From assembly GCF_900100115.1 (NCBI RefSeq), contig NZ_FNKL01000003.1, forward strand, positions 434,001 through 498,000: a DNA stretch of 64,000 nucleotides. The letters run 5' to 3'. The stretch is from Chryseobacterium soldanellicola (GTDB taxonomy: Bacteria > Bacteroidota > Bacteroidia > Flavobacteriales > Weeksellaceae). The notes under the pieces are model-generated. The model was given only the letters and a program-made list of their open reading frames with translations. It was not told the origin of the DNA and made no database searches. Every line of letters starts with the position of its first letter. Position 1 is the stretch's first letter. Of the stretch, positions 34,487 through 42,847 are shown piece by piece. Both the position numbers and the translations under genes were made by a program.

Positions 34487-35174
34487 ATAGCACCAATTGC
34501 TTGATAAATTCATCACTTTCGATGATTCCGTCTTTCAGAATTACATTGCGCTTTGTCTGTGCGGCAACATCTGGCTCATGCGTAACGACGATGATGGTTT
34601 TTCCTTCATTATTAATATCCTGAAGAAGCTTCATAATATCGTGTGTCGTTTTTGAGTCTAGTGCTCCTGTAGGTTCATCCGCCAAAACAACTTTAGGATT
34701 TGTAATCAAAGCCCTGGCAATGGCAACTCTTTGCTTTTGTCCACCGGAAAGTTCGTTGGGAAGGTGAGTCGCCCATTGAGCAAGACCTACTTTCTCAAGA
34801 TACTCCATAGCCCTTTTATCACGTTCTTTTCTCGGAACATTCTGATAATATAAAGGAAGAGCAACGTTATCCAAAGCCGTTTTATATCCTATTAAATTAA
34901 AAGACTGGAAAATAAACCCGAGAAACTTACTTCTGTATTCTGCTGCTTTTATTTCAGATAAATGCTCGATAGGAACGCCGTCTAGCTCGTAAGTCCCGGT
35001 ATCTTTCTCATCAAGAATCCCTATAATATTAAGGAGCGTGGATTTTCCCGAACCGGAGCTTCCCATAATAGATACAAACTCACCTTCGGCAATATTTAGA
35101 TTGATCCCCTTGAGAACGTGTAATTTACTCTTCCCCGTATCGTATGATTTATGTAGATCCTGAATTACTAACAT
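34485..35174 (-). CDS. MacB/LolD-type ABC transporter ATP-binding protein
   Basis: 229-residue ATPase with Walker A GSSGSGKST (residues about 39-47), Q-loop FIFQSFNLIG, signature LSGGQKQR, Walker B VVLADEPTGALD and H-loop VTHEP. This is the complete stand-alone nucleotide-binding subunit for the two MacB-like permeases encoded downstream, a LolCDE-like split arrangement rather than fused MacB. First gene of the operon. Confidence 0.95.
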   Translation of the reverse strand: MLVIQDLHKSYDTGKSKLHVLKGINLNIAEGEFVSIMGSSGSGKSTLLNIIGILDEKDTGTYELDGVPIEHLSEIKAAEYRSKFLGFIFQSFNLIGYKTALDNVALPLYYQNVPRKERDKRAMEYLEKVGLAQWATHLPNELSGGQKQRVAIARALITNPKVVLADEPTGALDSKTTHDIMKLLQDINNEGKTIIVVTHEPDVAAQTKRNVILKDGIIESDEFIKQLVL

Positions 35175-35330
35175 TAAGTGATGTATGTTTTTATACCTAA
35201 TAAGTAGATGTTATTTTCAATTTGTTACGAAGATTAAAAAATTCTTTAATTAAATTATTGTTTAACTATTTTCGCCTTTATTCATAGATAATTACGATAA
35301 TGTGTTTAACTGTAACTCACTTATTTTATT

Positions 35331-35338
35331 TATTTTTG
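35331..35338 (+). promoter_or_regulatory. Possible -7 promoter element of nrdB
   Basis: TATTTTTG fits TAnnTTTG; no clear -33 TTG and far from the ATG at 35603, so uncertain. Confidence 0.4.
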
Positions 35339-35384
35339 CACTGTAGGTCTGTATAAACCAATATCAGAGCAAGTTTCATGTAAA

Positions 35385-35393
35385 TGTGGAAAA
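35385..35393 (-). promoter_or_regulatory. DnaA-box-like site, one mismatch
   Basis: Minus-strand TTTTCCACA differs from TTATCCACA at one position; 172 bp from the perfect box. Confidence 0.35.
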
Positions 35394-35556
35394 CTTTTAA
35401 GGTTAAAACTCAACCAATTAGTGTTTAGCTCTTTTAAATACAGTTCTTTTTTTCGACCTTTGTGCTTCGCACGTAACAAAAAACAAAATACGTCTTCTGT
35501 GAAAAACTTTTAAACTTAAGTTTCAGCAAATCAAGATATTGACTGTTTTTTGAACT

Positions 35557-35565
35557 TTATCCACA
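35557..35565 (+). promoter_or_regulatory. Perfect DnaA box (TTATCCACA) before nrdB
   Basis: Exact match to the consensus 9-mer, 37 bp before the nrdB ATG. DnaA is known to control nrdAB in E. coli; the same link is suggested here. Confidence 0.5.
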
Positions 35566-35602
35566 GTGATCTAATTATATTTAATTTAAAGACATTTTTA
35601 AT

Positions 35603-36577
35603 ATGGGAATTTTTGATAAAAGAGTAAGTTACAAACCATTTGAATACCCTGAGGTTCTTCAATTTGTAGAAGCGATCAACAAATCGTTTTGGGTGCATTC
35701 GGAAGTAGATTTTACTGCAGATGTTCAGGATTTTCATTCGCAGCTGGAGCCGCACGAAAAACACGCTGTGAAAAATGCACTTCTGGCCATTGCACAGATT
35801 GAGGTGTCTGTAAAGACATTCTGGGGAAATCTCTATAACCACTTTCCAAAGCCTGAATTCAACGGTCTTGGAGCCACTTTTGCAGAATGTGAATTCCGCC
35901 ATTCTGAAGCTTATTCGCGTTTGGTGGAAGTGTTGGGATATAACGAAGAATTTACCAACGTAATCGAAATTCCTGCCGTAAAAAAGAGAATTGACTTCCT
36001 GTCAAACGTTCTTAAGCACGCAAATTCCGCTACACCGAAAGAATATGTTTCTTCTCTTCTGTTATTCAGTATTCTGATCGAGAATGTTTCGCTTTTCTCA
36101 CAATTTGCGATCATCCTTTCTTTCACAAGATTTAAAGGATACATGAAAAACGTTTCAAATATCATCGCTTGGACTTCAGTTGATGAACAAATTCACGCCA
36201 ATGCCGGAATTTATTTAATCAACAAAATCCGTGAAGAGCAACCCGATTTATTAACTGAGTCTGATATTGAAGATATCTATACTTTGGTCGATCAATCCAT
36301 CGAATTAGAAGGTGAGATTCTTGACTGGATCTTTGAAATCGGTGAGTTAAGCGTTTTCTCAAAAGAAGATCTGTTAAACTTCATGAAATACCGTGTAGAC
36401 GACAGTTTAAAGAAAATCGACATGAAGACAAAATACAACATCACTCCTGAACAATACAGACCAATGGTTTGGTTCGAGGAAGAAGTTTTCGCCAATTCTA
36501 TGGATGATTTCTTTGCAAAAAGACCAGTAGATTACACAAAACACGATAAGAGCATTACAGCGAATGATCTTTTCTAA
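35603..36577 (+). CDS. nrdB: Ribonucleoside-diphosphate reductase class I, beta subunit
   Basis: 324-residue radical-generating subunit. The metal and radical motif ECEFRHSEAYSRL gives Glu97 and His100 as ligands and Tyr104 at the position of the E. coli Tyr122 radical, so a tyrosyl-radical enzyme is expected; the second ligand set is in SVDEQIHANAG. There is no N-terminal ATP-cone of the kind found on some Bacteroidota NrdB proteins. Cotranscription with the small gene and nrdA downstream is likely although the first gap is 232 bp. Confidence 0.95.
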   Translation: MGIFDKRVSYKPFEYPEVLQFVEAINKSFWVHSEVDFTADVQDFHSQLEPHEKHAVKNALLAIAQIEVSVKTFWGNLYNHFPKPEFNGLGATFAECEFRHSEAYSRLVEVLGYNEEFTNVIEIPAVKKRIDFLSNVLKHANSATPKEYVSSLLLFSILIENVSLFSQFAIILSFTRFKGYMKNVSNIIAWTSVDEQIHANAGIYLINKIREEQPDLLTESDIEDIYTLVDQSIELEGEILDWIFEIGELSVFSKEDLLNFMKYRVDDSLKKIDMKTKYNITPEQYRPMVWFEEEVFANSMDDFFAKRPVDYTKHDKSITANDLF

Positions 36578-36579
36578 AT

Positions 36580-36607
36580 TTTAGATTTTAAGTGCTAAAT
36601 TTTGAAT
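36580..36607. repeat. Degenerate period-7 array
   Basis: Four 7-bp units of the form YTTAGNN-like (TTTAGAT, TTTAAGT, GCTAAAT, TTTGAAT) directly after the nrdB stop. The rest of the gap to 36809 has a GCGAGCGAAGCGAGCG-containing segment and AT-rich sequence, with no gene. Confidence 0.5.
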
Positions 36608-36809
36608 TAAAAAAGCGCGAGCGAAGCGAGCGTCAAAGCAGATAGTATTAGCATTTTGTCATGCTGAGCCTGTCAAAGCACCTTAAAAACAATGTTAATA
36701 TTCTTAAATGCTTAATTAAAATCTTAATGGTTAAAAATTTAATAATTAAGAATAGAAGCGATTCTTCGTTTCTCAAAATGTCAAATATTAAAAAAATTCA
36801 ACCATAAAT

Positions 36810-37097
36810 ATGATCAATGTAATCGTAAGCTACACCGTAAAACCTGAATTCGTTTCAGAAAATAAAGCCAATATTCAAAGGTTTTTAAATGATTTTAAAA
36901 ATTTAGATCTGGAAACATTTGAATATAAGGTTTATGTAAAGGAAGACGGCGTTACGTTTTTACATTATTCAAATTATATCAATGAAGAGGTTCAGCATGA
37001 GGTTTTGAATGTTCCATCTTTTAAAGAATTTCAAAAATTAAGAGATGAAAGCGGACTGAACGGCTCTCACAAAGTAGAAATTTTACAATCAATATAG
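36810..37097 (+). CDS. Small ABM-like (dimeric alpha-beta barrel) protein
   Basis: 95-residue protein resembling the antibiotic-biosynthesis-monooxygenase fold: MINVIVSYTVKPEFVSENKAN, then TFEYKVYVKEDGVTFLHYSNY and SFKEFQKLRDESGL, which match the beta-alpha-beta pattern and the quinol monooxygenase-like spacing. No catalytic residues can be assigned. It lies between nrdB and nrdA on the same strand, 53 bp before nrdA, so it may be coexpressed with ribonucleotide reductase. Confidence 0.75.
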   Translation: MINVIVSYTVKPEFVSENKANIQRFLNDFKNLDLETFEYKVYVKEDGVTFLHYSNYINEEVQHEVLNVPSFKEFQKLRDESGLNGSHKVEILQSI

Positions 37098-37150
37098 GCT
37101 AACAAAATTCCGGGTACAAATCCACTCAGGAATTCGAAAATATAACATCT

Positions 37151-38809
37151 ATGGAAGAACAAAATACAAATATATGGTGGCTCAATGAGGAATCTGAGCA
37201 AATGCTTAACAGAGGTTATCTGTTAAAAGGCGAAACTGTAGACGGAGCGATCGACAGAATCACCACTGCTGCTGCCAAAAAATTATACAAACCGGAACTT
37301 CAACCTGCTTTCAAGGAAATGATCACAAAAGGATGGATCAGTTTCTCATCACCTGTTTGGGCCAACATGGGAACGCAGAGAGGTCTTCCGATTTCTTGTT
37401 TTAACGTCCACATTCCGGACAGCATCGAAGGAATTACCCATAAAATGGGTGAAGTCATTATGCAGACCAAAATCGGGGGCGGAACTTCAGGATATTTCGG
37501 GGAACTTCGTAACAGAGGAACTGCCGTAACAGATAACGGAAAATCTTCAGGAGCCGTTTCTTTCATGAAACTGTTTGATACTGCGATGGACGTAGTTTCT
37601 CAAGGCGGTGTAAGAAGAGGTGCTTTTGCAGCTTACCTGGATATCGATCATGGAGATATTGAAGAATTTTTATCAATTAAAGACATCGGAAGCCCGATCC
37701 AGAACTTATTTACAGGAATTTGTGTTCCTGATTACTGGATGCAGGATATGATTGATGGCGATATGGATAAACGTAAAATCTGGGCAAGAGTATTGGAAAG
37801 CCGTCAGCAAAAAGGTCTTCCATACATTTTCTTTACAGATAACGTCAACAGAAATAAACCACAGGTTTACAAAGATTTAGGACTTACCGTAAATGCAAGT
37901 AACCTTTGTTCAGAAATCATGCTTCCTTCTACAAGAGAAGAATCTTTTATCTGCTGTTTATCATCAATGAACCTAGAATTGTATGACGAATGGAAAGATA
38001 CAGATGCTGTAAAATTAGCGATCTATTTCTTAGACGCGGTTTTATCAGAATTCATCGAAAAAACAGAAGGAAACTATTATTTACAAGGAGCAAGAAACTT
38101 CGCCATGCGTCACAGAGCGCTTGGATTGGGCGTTTTAGGATATCACTCGTATTTACAGAAAAATATGATTCCGTTTGAAAGTTTCGAGGCGACTCAATTC
38201 AATGCAAGAGCTTTCAGACATATTAAAGAACAGGCAGATCAGGCGTCAAGAGAACTGGCAAATATCTACGGAGAACCGGAATTATTGAAAGGTTACGGAT
38301 TGAGAAATACCACCACAATGGCAATTGCTCCGACGACTTCAAGTTCTGCAATTTTAGGGCAAACTTCTCCCGGAATTGAGCCTTTCGCCTCTAATTATTA
38401 TAAGGCTGGTTTAGCAAAAGGAAACTTTATGCGTAAGAACAAGTATTTAGCCAAATTATTAGAAGAAAAAGGGATTGATAATGAAGAAACGTGGAGAACA
38501 ATTATGTTGAATCACGGTTCTGTTCAACATTTAAAAGAATTGACTGAAGAAGAAAAAGCAGTATTCAAAACATTTAAAGAAATTTCCCCAATGGAAATTA
38601 TTTCTCAGGCTGCTCAGAGACAACAATATATCGACCAGGCTCAGTCGCTGAACTTACAAATTCCTTCAACGATGCCGGTAAAAGACGTAAATTATCTTTA
38701 TATCGAGGCTTGGAAAAAAGGTGTAAAAACCCTTTATTATCAAAGAAGTTCTTCTGTTTCTAAAGAAATGATGGTAAATTTTGTTACCTGTTCAGCTTGC
38801 GAAGCATAA
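37151..38809 (+). CDS. nrdA: Ribonucleoside-diphosphate reductase class I, alpha subunit (short form)
   Basis: 552-residue catalytic subunit. Active-site cysteines: Cys83 in LPISCFN, Cys253 with Glu255 in NLCSE (thiyl-radical position), and the Cys268/Cys269 pair in FICCLSS; the radical-transfer pair is in KTLYYQRSS, and the C-terminus ends CSACEA, a thioredoxin-accessible CxxC. It lacks the roughly 100-residue N-terminal ATP-cone of E. coli NrdA. Two hairpin terminators follow. Confidence 0.96.
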   Translation: MEEQNTNIWWLNEESEQMLNRGYLLKGETVDGAIDRITTAAAKKLYKPELQPAFKEMITKGWISFSSPVWANMGTQRGLPISCFNVHIPDSIEGITHKMGEVIMQTKIGGGTSGYFGELRNRGTAVTDNGKSSGAVSFMKLFDTAMDVVSQGGVRRGAFAAYLDIDHGDIEEFLSIKDIGSPIQNLFTGICVPDYWMQDMIDGDMDKRKIWARVLESRQQKGLPYIFFTDNVNRNKPQVYKDLGLTVNASNLCSEIMLPSTREESFICCLSSMNLELYDEWKDTDAVKLAIYFLDAVLSEFIEKTEGNYYLQGARNFAMRHRALGLGVLGYHSYLQKNMIPFESFEATQFNARAFRHIKEQADQASRELANIYGEPELLKGYGLRNTTTMAIAPTTSSSAILGQTSPGIEPFASNYYKAGLAKGNFMRKNKYLAKLLEEKGIDNEETWRTIMLNHGSVQHLKELTEEEKAVFKTFKEISPMEIISQAAQRQQYIDQAQSLNLQIPSTMPVKDVNYLYIEAWKKGVKTLYYQRSSSVSKEMMVNFVTCSACEA

Positions 38810-38839
38810 ATTCGATAAATAATAAACAATCTACATATT

Positions 38840-38864
38840 CAAACACGCTCTTAAGGCGTGTTTG
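38840..38864 (+). terminator. Hairpin after nrdA
   Basis: Nine-bp perfect stem (CAAACACGC and GCGTGTTTG) with a 7-nt loop; the T-run after it is weak. Confidence 0.6.
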
Positions 38865-38937
38865 TAGTATTATTTACTATAATAAAATTATGATTTAAGG
38901 ATTATAAAGGAATAATTTTAATAAAAAATTTTAGCTA

Positions 38938-38966
38938 AACCATAGGAATCTTCTATGGTTTTTTTG
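38938..38966 (+). terminator. Second intrinsic terminator after nrdA
   Basis: Eight-bp stem AACCATAG/CTATGGTT with 7-nt loop and T6 run; the next gene's promoter begins immediately after. Confidence 0.75.
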
Positions 38967-38969
38967 TTT

Positions 38970-38977
38970 TATATTTG
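38970..38977 (+). promoter_or_regulatory. Predicted -7 promoter element of the DUF72 gene
   Basis: TATATTTG, 30 bp before the ATG at 39008. Confidence 0.55.
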
Positions 38978-39007
38978 TTTTAAAGTTTAATTCAAAAACT
39001 CTTACCT

Positions 39008-39898
39008 ATGAAATTCGGACAAGTAGAAGACCCTTCAAAAATAGATTTTACATTACCCAAAGATCATCCAAGAACCAAGGAAATTTTAAGCCAAAACAAA
39101 AAAGGCTTAGAAAATATTTCTATTGGATGTGCAAAATGGAATAAAACAGATCTTAAAGGATTTTATCCGAAAGGAACGAAAGACGAGTTGACATATTACG
39201 GAACCCAATTTAATTCCATCGAATTAAACGCTACTTTCTACGGAATGCCGACTGCCGAACAGGTACAGACCTGGAAAGAAAAAACACCTCCAAATTTCAA
39301 GTTTTTTCCTAAAATTACCAATACGGTTTCCCACTTCAGAAGGCTTATTAATGTAGACGATGTGGTGACCCAATTTGCCAGTGCAGTTTTAAATTTTGAC
39401 GAAAAATTAGGAATGGTTTTCCTGCAGCTTCATGATAATTTTAAACCTAAAGATTACGACAGGTTAGAAAAATTCGTTAAAGACTGGCCAAAAGAGGTTC
39501 CGCTGGCTATAGAACTGAGAAATACGGAATGGTTTACGGACGAGGGCGTCTTTAATGCCACCTGCGAGCTCTTTGAAGCCGACAATATCACCAACATTAT
39601 TGTAGATACAGCAGGACGACGAGATATGCTTCATATGCGGCTTACAACGCCTCACGCATTTATTCGTTATGTTGGCGCAAATGCAGAAAGTGATTACGAA
39701 AGATTAGATGATTGGTTAAAACATTTAACCCAATGGAAAAAAGAAGGTTTACAAAATGTATATTTCTTTGTTCATCAGAATATAGAGAAAGCGTCTCCTC
39801 TTTTATCTGCTTATTTTATAAAAAAAATGAACGAACAGTGGAAAACTGACCTTCAAGTCCCTAAAATGGGAATCGAAAATACTCCAACGTTATTTTAG
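39008..39898 (+). CDS. DUF72 domain-containing protein
   Basis: 296-residue TIM-barrel-like protein of the DUF72 (YecE) family: SIGCAKWNKTDLKGFYPKG, then FNSIELNATFYGMP, FKFFPKITNTVSH and the acidic segment AIELRNTEWF are the family hallmarks. The biochemical function of DUF72 is not settled. Monocistronic with its own promoter; no informative neighbours. Confidence 0.9.
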   Translation: MKFGQVEDPSKIDFTLPKDHPRTKEILSQNKKGLENISIGCAKWNKTDLKGFYPKGTKDELTYYGTQFNSIELNATFYGMPTAEQVQTWKEKTPPNFKFFPKITNTVSHFRRLINVDDVVTQFASAVLNFDEKLGMVFLQLHDNFKPKDYDRLEKFVKDWPKEVPLAIELRNTEWFTDEGVFNATCELFEADNITNIIVDTAGRRDMLHMRLTTPHAFIRYVGANAESDYERLDDWLKHLTQWKKEGLQNVYFFVHQNIEKASPLLSAYFIKKMNEQWKTDLQVPKMGIENTPTLF

Positions 39899-40051
39899 AG
39901 TAAATAATTTATTATCTCTCTTTAAAAAAAATATTTATAATTTACTTTATATCTCAAATTTGTGTAAAACATTTTAACCATTTGATTTTAAAATAAAAAC
40001 ATCCGGTAAAAGTCCTTTTGCATTGCTATTTTTCCGTAAATTACCTGTAAC

Positions 40052-40068
40052 AAAATGTTGAACGTTTT
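40052..40068. promoter_or_regulatory. Dyad AAAATGTT-G-AACGTTTT
   Basis: Seven of eight pairs match; 12 bp before the ATG of the small gene at 40081. A possible operator, or a weak hairpin. Confidence 0.3.
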
Positions 40069-40080
40069 AAAAACACGGTA

Positions 40081-40308
40081 ATGGAAAAAATTTGCACGAT
40101 AAGTATAGCCACCAATTGGCTTGGTGATGAGTACACTTTTTATGAAGATAATAAAATAGAAAGAACATACGATAACAACAGCCTCAGCTCGAATGTTACG
40201 GAATGGCTGGAAGCCAATCAAATAAACAAACAGACTAAAGATAAATTAATTCGCGGCTGTCCTGAAGAATGCAAGGAAAAAGTAATGCAGATCTTAGATT
40301 ACCCTTAA
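40081..40308 (+). CDS. Small hypothetical protein
   Basis: 75-residue soluble protein beginning MEKICTISIATNWLGDEYTF, acidic in the middle, with two Cys in RGCPEECKEK near the C-terminus. No family recognised. The start is placed at the only early ATG, and codon use looks like that of neighbouring real genes. It is convergent with the membrane gene at 40325, 16 bp away. Confidence 0.6.
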   Translation: MEKICTISIATNWLGDEYTFYEDNKIERTYDNNSLSSNVTEWLEANQINKQTKDKLIRGCPEECKEKVMQILDYP

Positions 40309-40324
40309 TTTTTTCAAATAAAAT

Positions 40325-40918
40325 CTAATTTTTGTTCCTCAGCAATAAAACTAAATTAAGAAAAAGCAAAAGAAAATCGAGCACGATCCAAATCCCGAGC
40401 TTACTATTCTCGTGATTATAAGCGTCTATTTGTTTTTTTGCTTTTTCTGAAAGTTTTAAACTTTGATTGATATAGTTTTGAACTTCAATAATCTGGTCAA
40501 TATTTTTATTGGGCACAGAATGCTGTGAAAAATACACTAAATTTTTCTTGCCTAAATATCCTACCACCCAATATTCATCGGATCTATCCATTTTCAAGTA
40601 TTCAATTCTGTAATATTCAGGACGGATCTTGCCGACATGTTTAGCATCTAAAATTCCATCTTTTTCTGGATCATTCTGATTGATCACATAAAAATCCAGT
40701 GTCTGCGGCAATTTATTAATAATTTGTAAGGCTACAGAATTATTAATAACCCCGATTACACTTTTCTGAATAAACCAATAGGTAAAAATAGAAATCGAGA
40801 AAACAACAACGGAAATACGAAACAGTTTTGCCCATTTTGCATTTTTTCCTTTTTTTACTTTCGACAAAAGTAAGGAAATAAGCAAAGTAAGAAAAATGAT
40901 AAAAATAATAAACATCAT
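40325..40918 (-). CDS. Hypothetical two- to three-helix membrane protein
   Basis: 197-residue protein with a strongly hydrophobic start (MMFIIFIIFLTLLISLLLS), a second segment (FRISVVVFSISIFTYWFI) and a third near the C-terminus (LGIWIVLDFLLLFLNLVLLL), enclosing a hydrophilic domain with KMDRSDEYWVVGYLGKKN. No family recognised. Its -7 element lies only 7 bp before the first ATG, predicting a leaderless message. Divergent from the beta-barrel gene. Confidence 0.72.
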   Translation of the reverse strand: MMFIIFIIFLTLLISLLLSKVKKGKNAKWAKLFRISVVVFSISIFTYWFIQKSVIGVINNSVALQIINKLPQTLDFYVINQNDPEKDGILDAKHVGKIRPEYYRIEYLKMDRSDEYWVVGYLGKKNLVYFSQHSVPNKNIDQIIEVQNYINQSLKLSEKAKKQIDAYNHENSKLGIWIVLDFLLLFLNLVLLLRNKN

Positions 40919-40925
40919 ATTGATA

Positions 40926-40933
40926 CAAAGATA
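40926..40933 (-). promoter_or_regulatory. Predicted -7 element of the membrane protein gene
   Basis: Minus-strand TATCTTTG, ending 7 bp before the ATG at 40918. Confidence 0.55.
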
Positions 40934-40943
40934 CTTTTTTATC

Positions 40944-40951
40944 TATATTTG
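40944..40951 (+). promoter_or_regulatory. Predicted -7 element of the beta-barrel gene
   Basis: TATATTTG, 25 bp before the ATG at 40977; forms a tight divergent pair with 40926-40933. Confidence 0.55.
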
Positions 40952-40976
40952 GGCTCGTTTTTAAAACAAATAAACT

Positions 40977-42206
40977 ATGAAAAAAACTGTTTTAGTTCTT
41001 TTATTATTTTTCTTTATCGGACTAAATGCTCAAATTAAATTTGAGAAGGGGTATATCATCACAAATGATGGTGAAAAAAAAGAAGTATTAATCAAAAATA
41101 TCGACTGGGTGGTTAATCCTACAGAAATTACATACAAATCAGGAGAAACATCACCTGAAATGATGGGTACACCAGCCAATTTGAAAGAATTCGGAATTTA
41201 CGGATATTCTAAATATGTAACTTATAAAGGAGATATCGATTATTCTACTGATGATATTTCCAACCTTTCAGCACAATACGCGCCTGAATTTAAACAAAAT
41301 ACCGTTTTTTTAAAGGAAATTGTGTCCGGAGATAAAAACTTGTATTCTTATAGCGTAAAAAGCACGGTTAATTATCTTTACTCAGATTCTGCAGGTATTC
41401 ATCCTTTAATTTACAAAAAGTACAATCCTGAAGGAAATACTTCGCAGGTAGCAACCAATGATACCTACCTTAGCCAATTGAAAACAATTTTTAAGGATGA
41501 CCCAAATGCGCAGTCATTAGTTTCTATGACTAAATACAATAAAAACAGCCTAACGAAAATTTTCACGGCACATAACCAGAAAACCGGTGATTTAAACAAT
41601 GACTTTCAGGCTGAGAAAAAAACCAGCAAATTTAATTTAAGCGTAAGACCAGGGATAAATTTTTATTCTGAGTTAGAAACAGATAAACTGCTTGGTAGTA
41701 ACGGCTTTCCTTCTAAAACCAATTTCAGAATCGGTATCGAAGCGGAATTGGTATTACCTTTCAATAAAAATAAGTGGTCTATTATATTTGAGCCAAATTA
41801 TTCAGCCTATACAAATGAAAAACTGACAACTCGTTCGGGAGATCAGCTTTATAATATAACTATGGATAGTTATTCTTTCATTAACCTTCCATTGGGAATC
41901 AGACATTATATGTTTTTAAGTCCAAAATCTAAATTATTTATTGATGCACAAGCAAATATCCTGACATTAAGATCAGGTAAAGCAAAAGCTATTAATTTTG
42001 ACTACGAAGGATACTTTTTCGACAAAGCTGATCTGGCATCAAGCCAGGCTTTAGACAATTTTACTTTTGGTGCCGGTTATACATACAATAACAAATACAC
42101 CGTTGAATTAAAATATACTACAAGTAATCATATCCTGGATAAAGATGCAGGTTCAACTGCGAAAATGAGCTATACATCAATTATTTTAGGATACAATATC
42201 TTCTAA
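40977..42206 (+). CDS. Outer-membrane beta-barrel family protein
   Basis: 409-residue secreted protein. Signal peptide at about residues 1-18 (MKKTVLVLLLFFFIGLNA). The first half is a soluble domain with a repeated GD/YK pattern; the second half (from about residue 215, FNLSVRPGINFYSE) has alternating aromatic strands such as GFGAGYTYNN-like and ends in YTSIILGYNIF, a C-terminal aromatic typical of outer-membrane barrels. Function unknown. Convergent with the HD-domain gene, overlapping by 4 bp. Confidence 0.82.
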   Translation: MKKTVLVLLLFFFIGLNAQIKFEKGYIITNDGEKKEVLIKNIDWVVNPTEITYKSGETSPEMMGTPANLKEFGIYGYSKYVTYKGDIDYSTDDISNLSAQYAPEFKQNTVFLKEIVSGDKNLYSYSVKSTVNYLYSDSAGIHPLIYKKYNPEGNTSQVATNDTYLSQLKTIFKDDPNAQSLVSMTKYNKNSLTKIFTAHNQKTGDLNNDFQAEKKTSKFNLSVRPGINFYSELETDKLLGSNGFPSKTNFRIGIEAELVLPFNKNKWSIIFEPNYSAYTNEKLTTRSGDQLYNITMDSYSFINLPLGIRHYMFLSPKSKLFIDAQANILTLRSGKAKAINFDYEGYFFDKADLASSQALDNFTFGAGYTYNNKYTVELKYTTSNHILDKDAGSTAKMSYTSIILGYNIF

Positions 42207-42847
42207 TCTACATTCCATTCTTTATAAAACTGGTCGAGGAAACGCAGCATAAAATCATGCCTTTCCTCGGCTATTTTTTTGCCCTCATCTGTATTCATCA
42301 GATCTTTTAGCAATAAAAGCTTTTCGTAAAAATGATTAATTGTCGTTCCGTTTGATTTTTTATATTCCTCTTTTGACATTCCTGGATTTGGCTTATTATC
42401 AGGATCATACATGGGGTTATTTTTAAAGCCTCCGAAATTGAAAGTCCGCCCGATTCCAATCGCTCCAATTGCATCAATACGATCTGCATCCTGAACGATT
42501 TTAAGCTCAATAGGCAAATCTTTCGGAGCCTCTCCTCTATTTTTAAATGAAATATTTTTAATTATAAATAAAACCTGCTCAATAATATCTTCCGGAGTAT
42601 TTTGACCTTCCAGATATTCTCTTGAAATCTTTAACGCTAAAGTTTCATCTCCATTATGAAATTTCGGATCTGCAATATCATGAAGCAATGCCGAAAGCTC
42701 GACCACTTCATGGTTACATTCTTCATGCTGAGCAATTTTTTTTGAAAGCTTCCAGACTCTTTCGATGTGAAACCAGTCGTGTCCGGCTTCTGCACCTTCC
42801 AGTTTTTCTTTTACAAACGCTATTGTGTTGTCAATTATATTTTTCAT
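42203..42847 (-). CDS. HD-domain phosphohydrolase (YedJ-like)
   Basis: 214-residue metal-dependent hydrolase. His in GHDWFHIERVWKLS, the HD pair in LLHDIADPK and the downstream Asp in VQDADRIDAIGAIGIGRTF make up the HD site. Family members hydrolyse nucleotides or cyclic nucleotides; the substrate here is unknown. ATGA overlap with the alpha/beta hydrolase gene upstream implies a coupled two-gene operon. Confidence 0.9.
   Translation of the reverse strand: MKNIIDNTIAFVKEKLEGAEAGHDWFHIERVWKLSKKIAQHEECNHEVVELSALLHDIADPKFHNGDETLALKISREYLEGQNTPEDIIEQVLFIIKNISFKNRGEAPKDLPIELKIVQDADRIDAIGAIGIGRTFNFGGFKNNPMYDPDNKPNPGMSKEEYKKSNGTTINHFYEKLLLLKDLMNTDEGKKIAEERHDFMLRFLDQFYKEWNVD

Larger units (their letters stand above)
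35175..35602. other. 428-bp regulatory region upstream of nrdB
   Basis: No gene seen. It holds a promoter-like TATTTTTG at 35331-35338, a DnaA-box-like sequence at 35385-35393, a small GTGC/GCAC hairpin near 35461-35471 and a perfect DnaA box at 35557-35565. If the promoter is real, the nrdB leader is about 260 nt. Confidence 0.5.
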
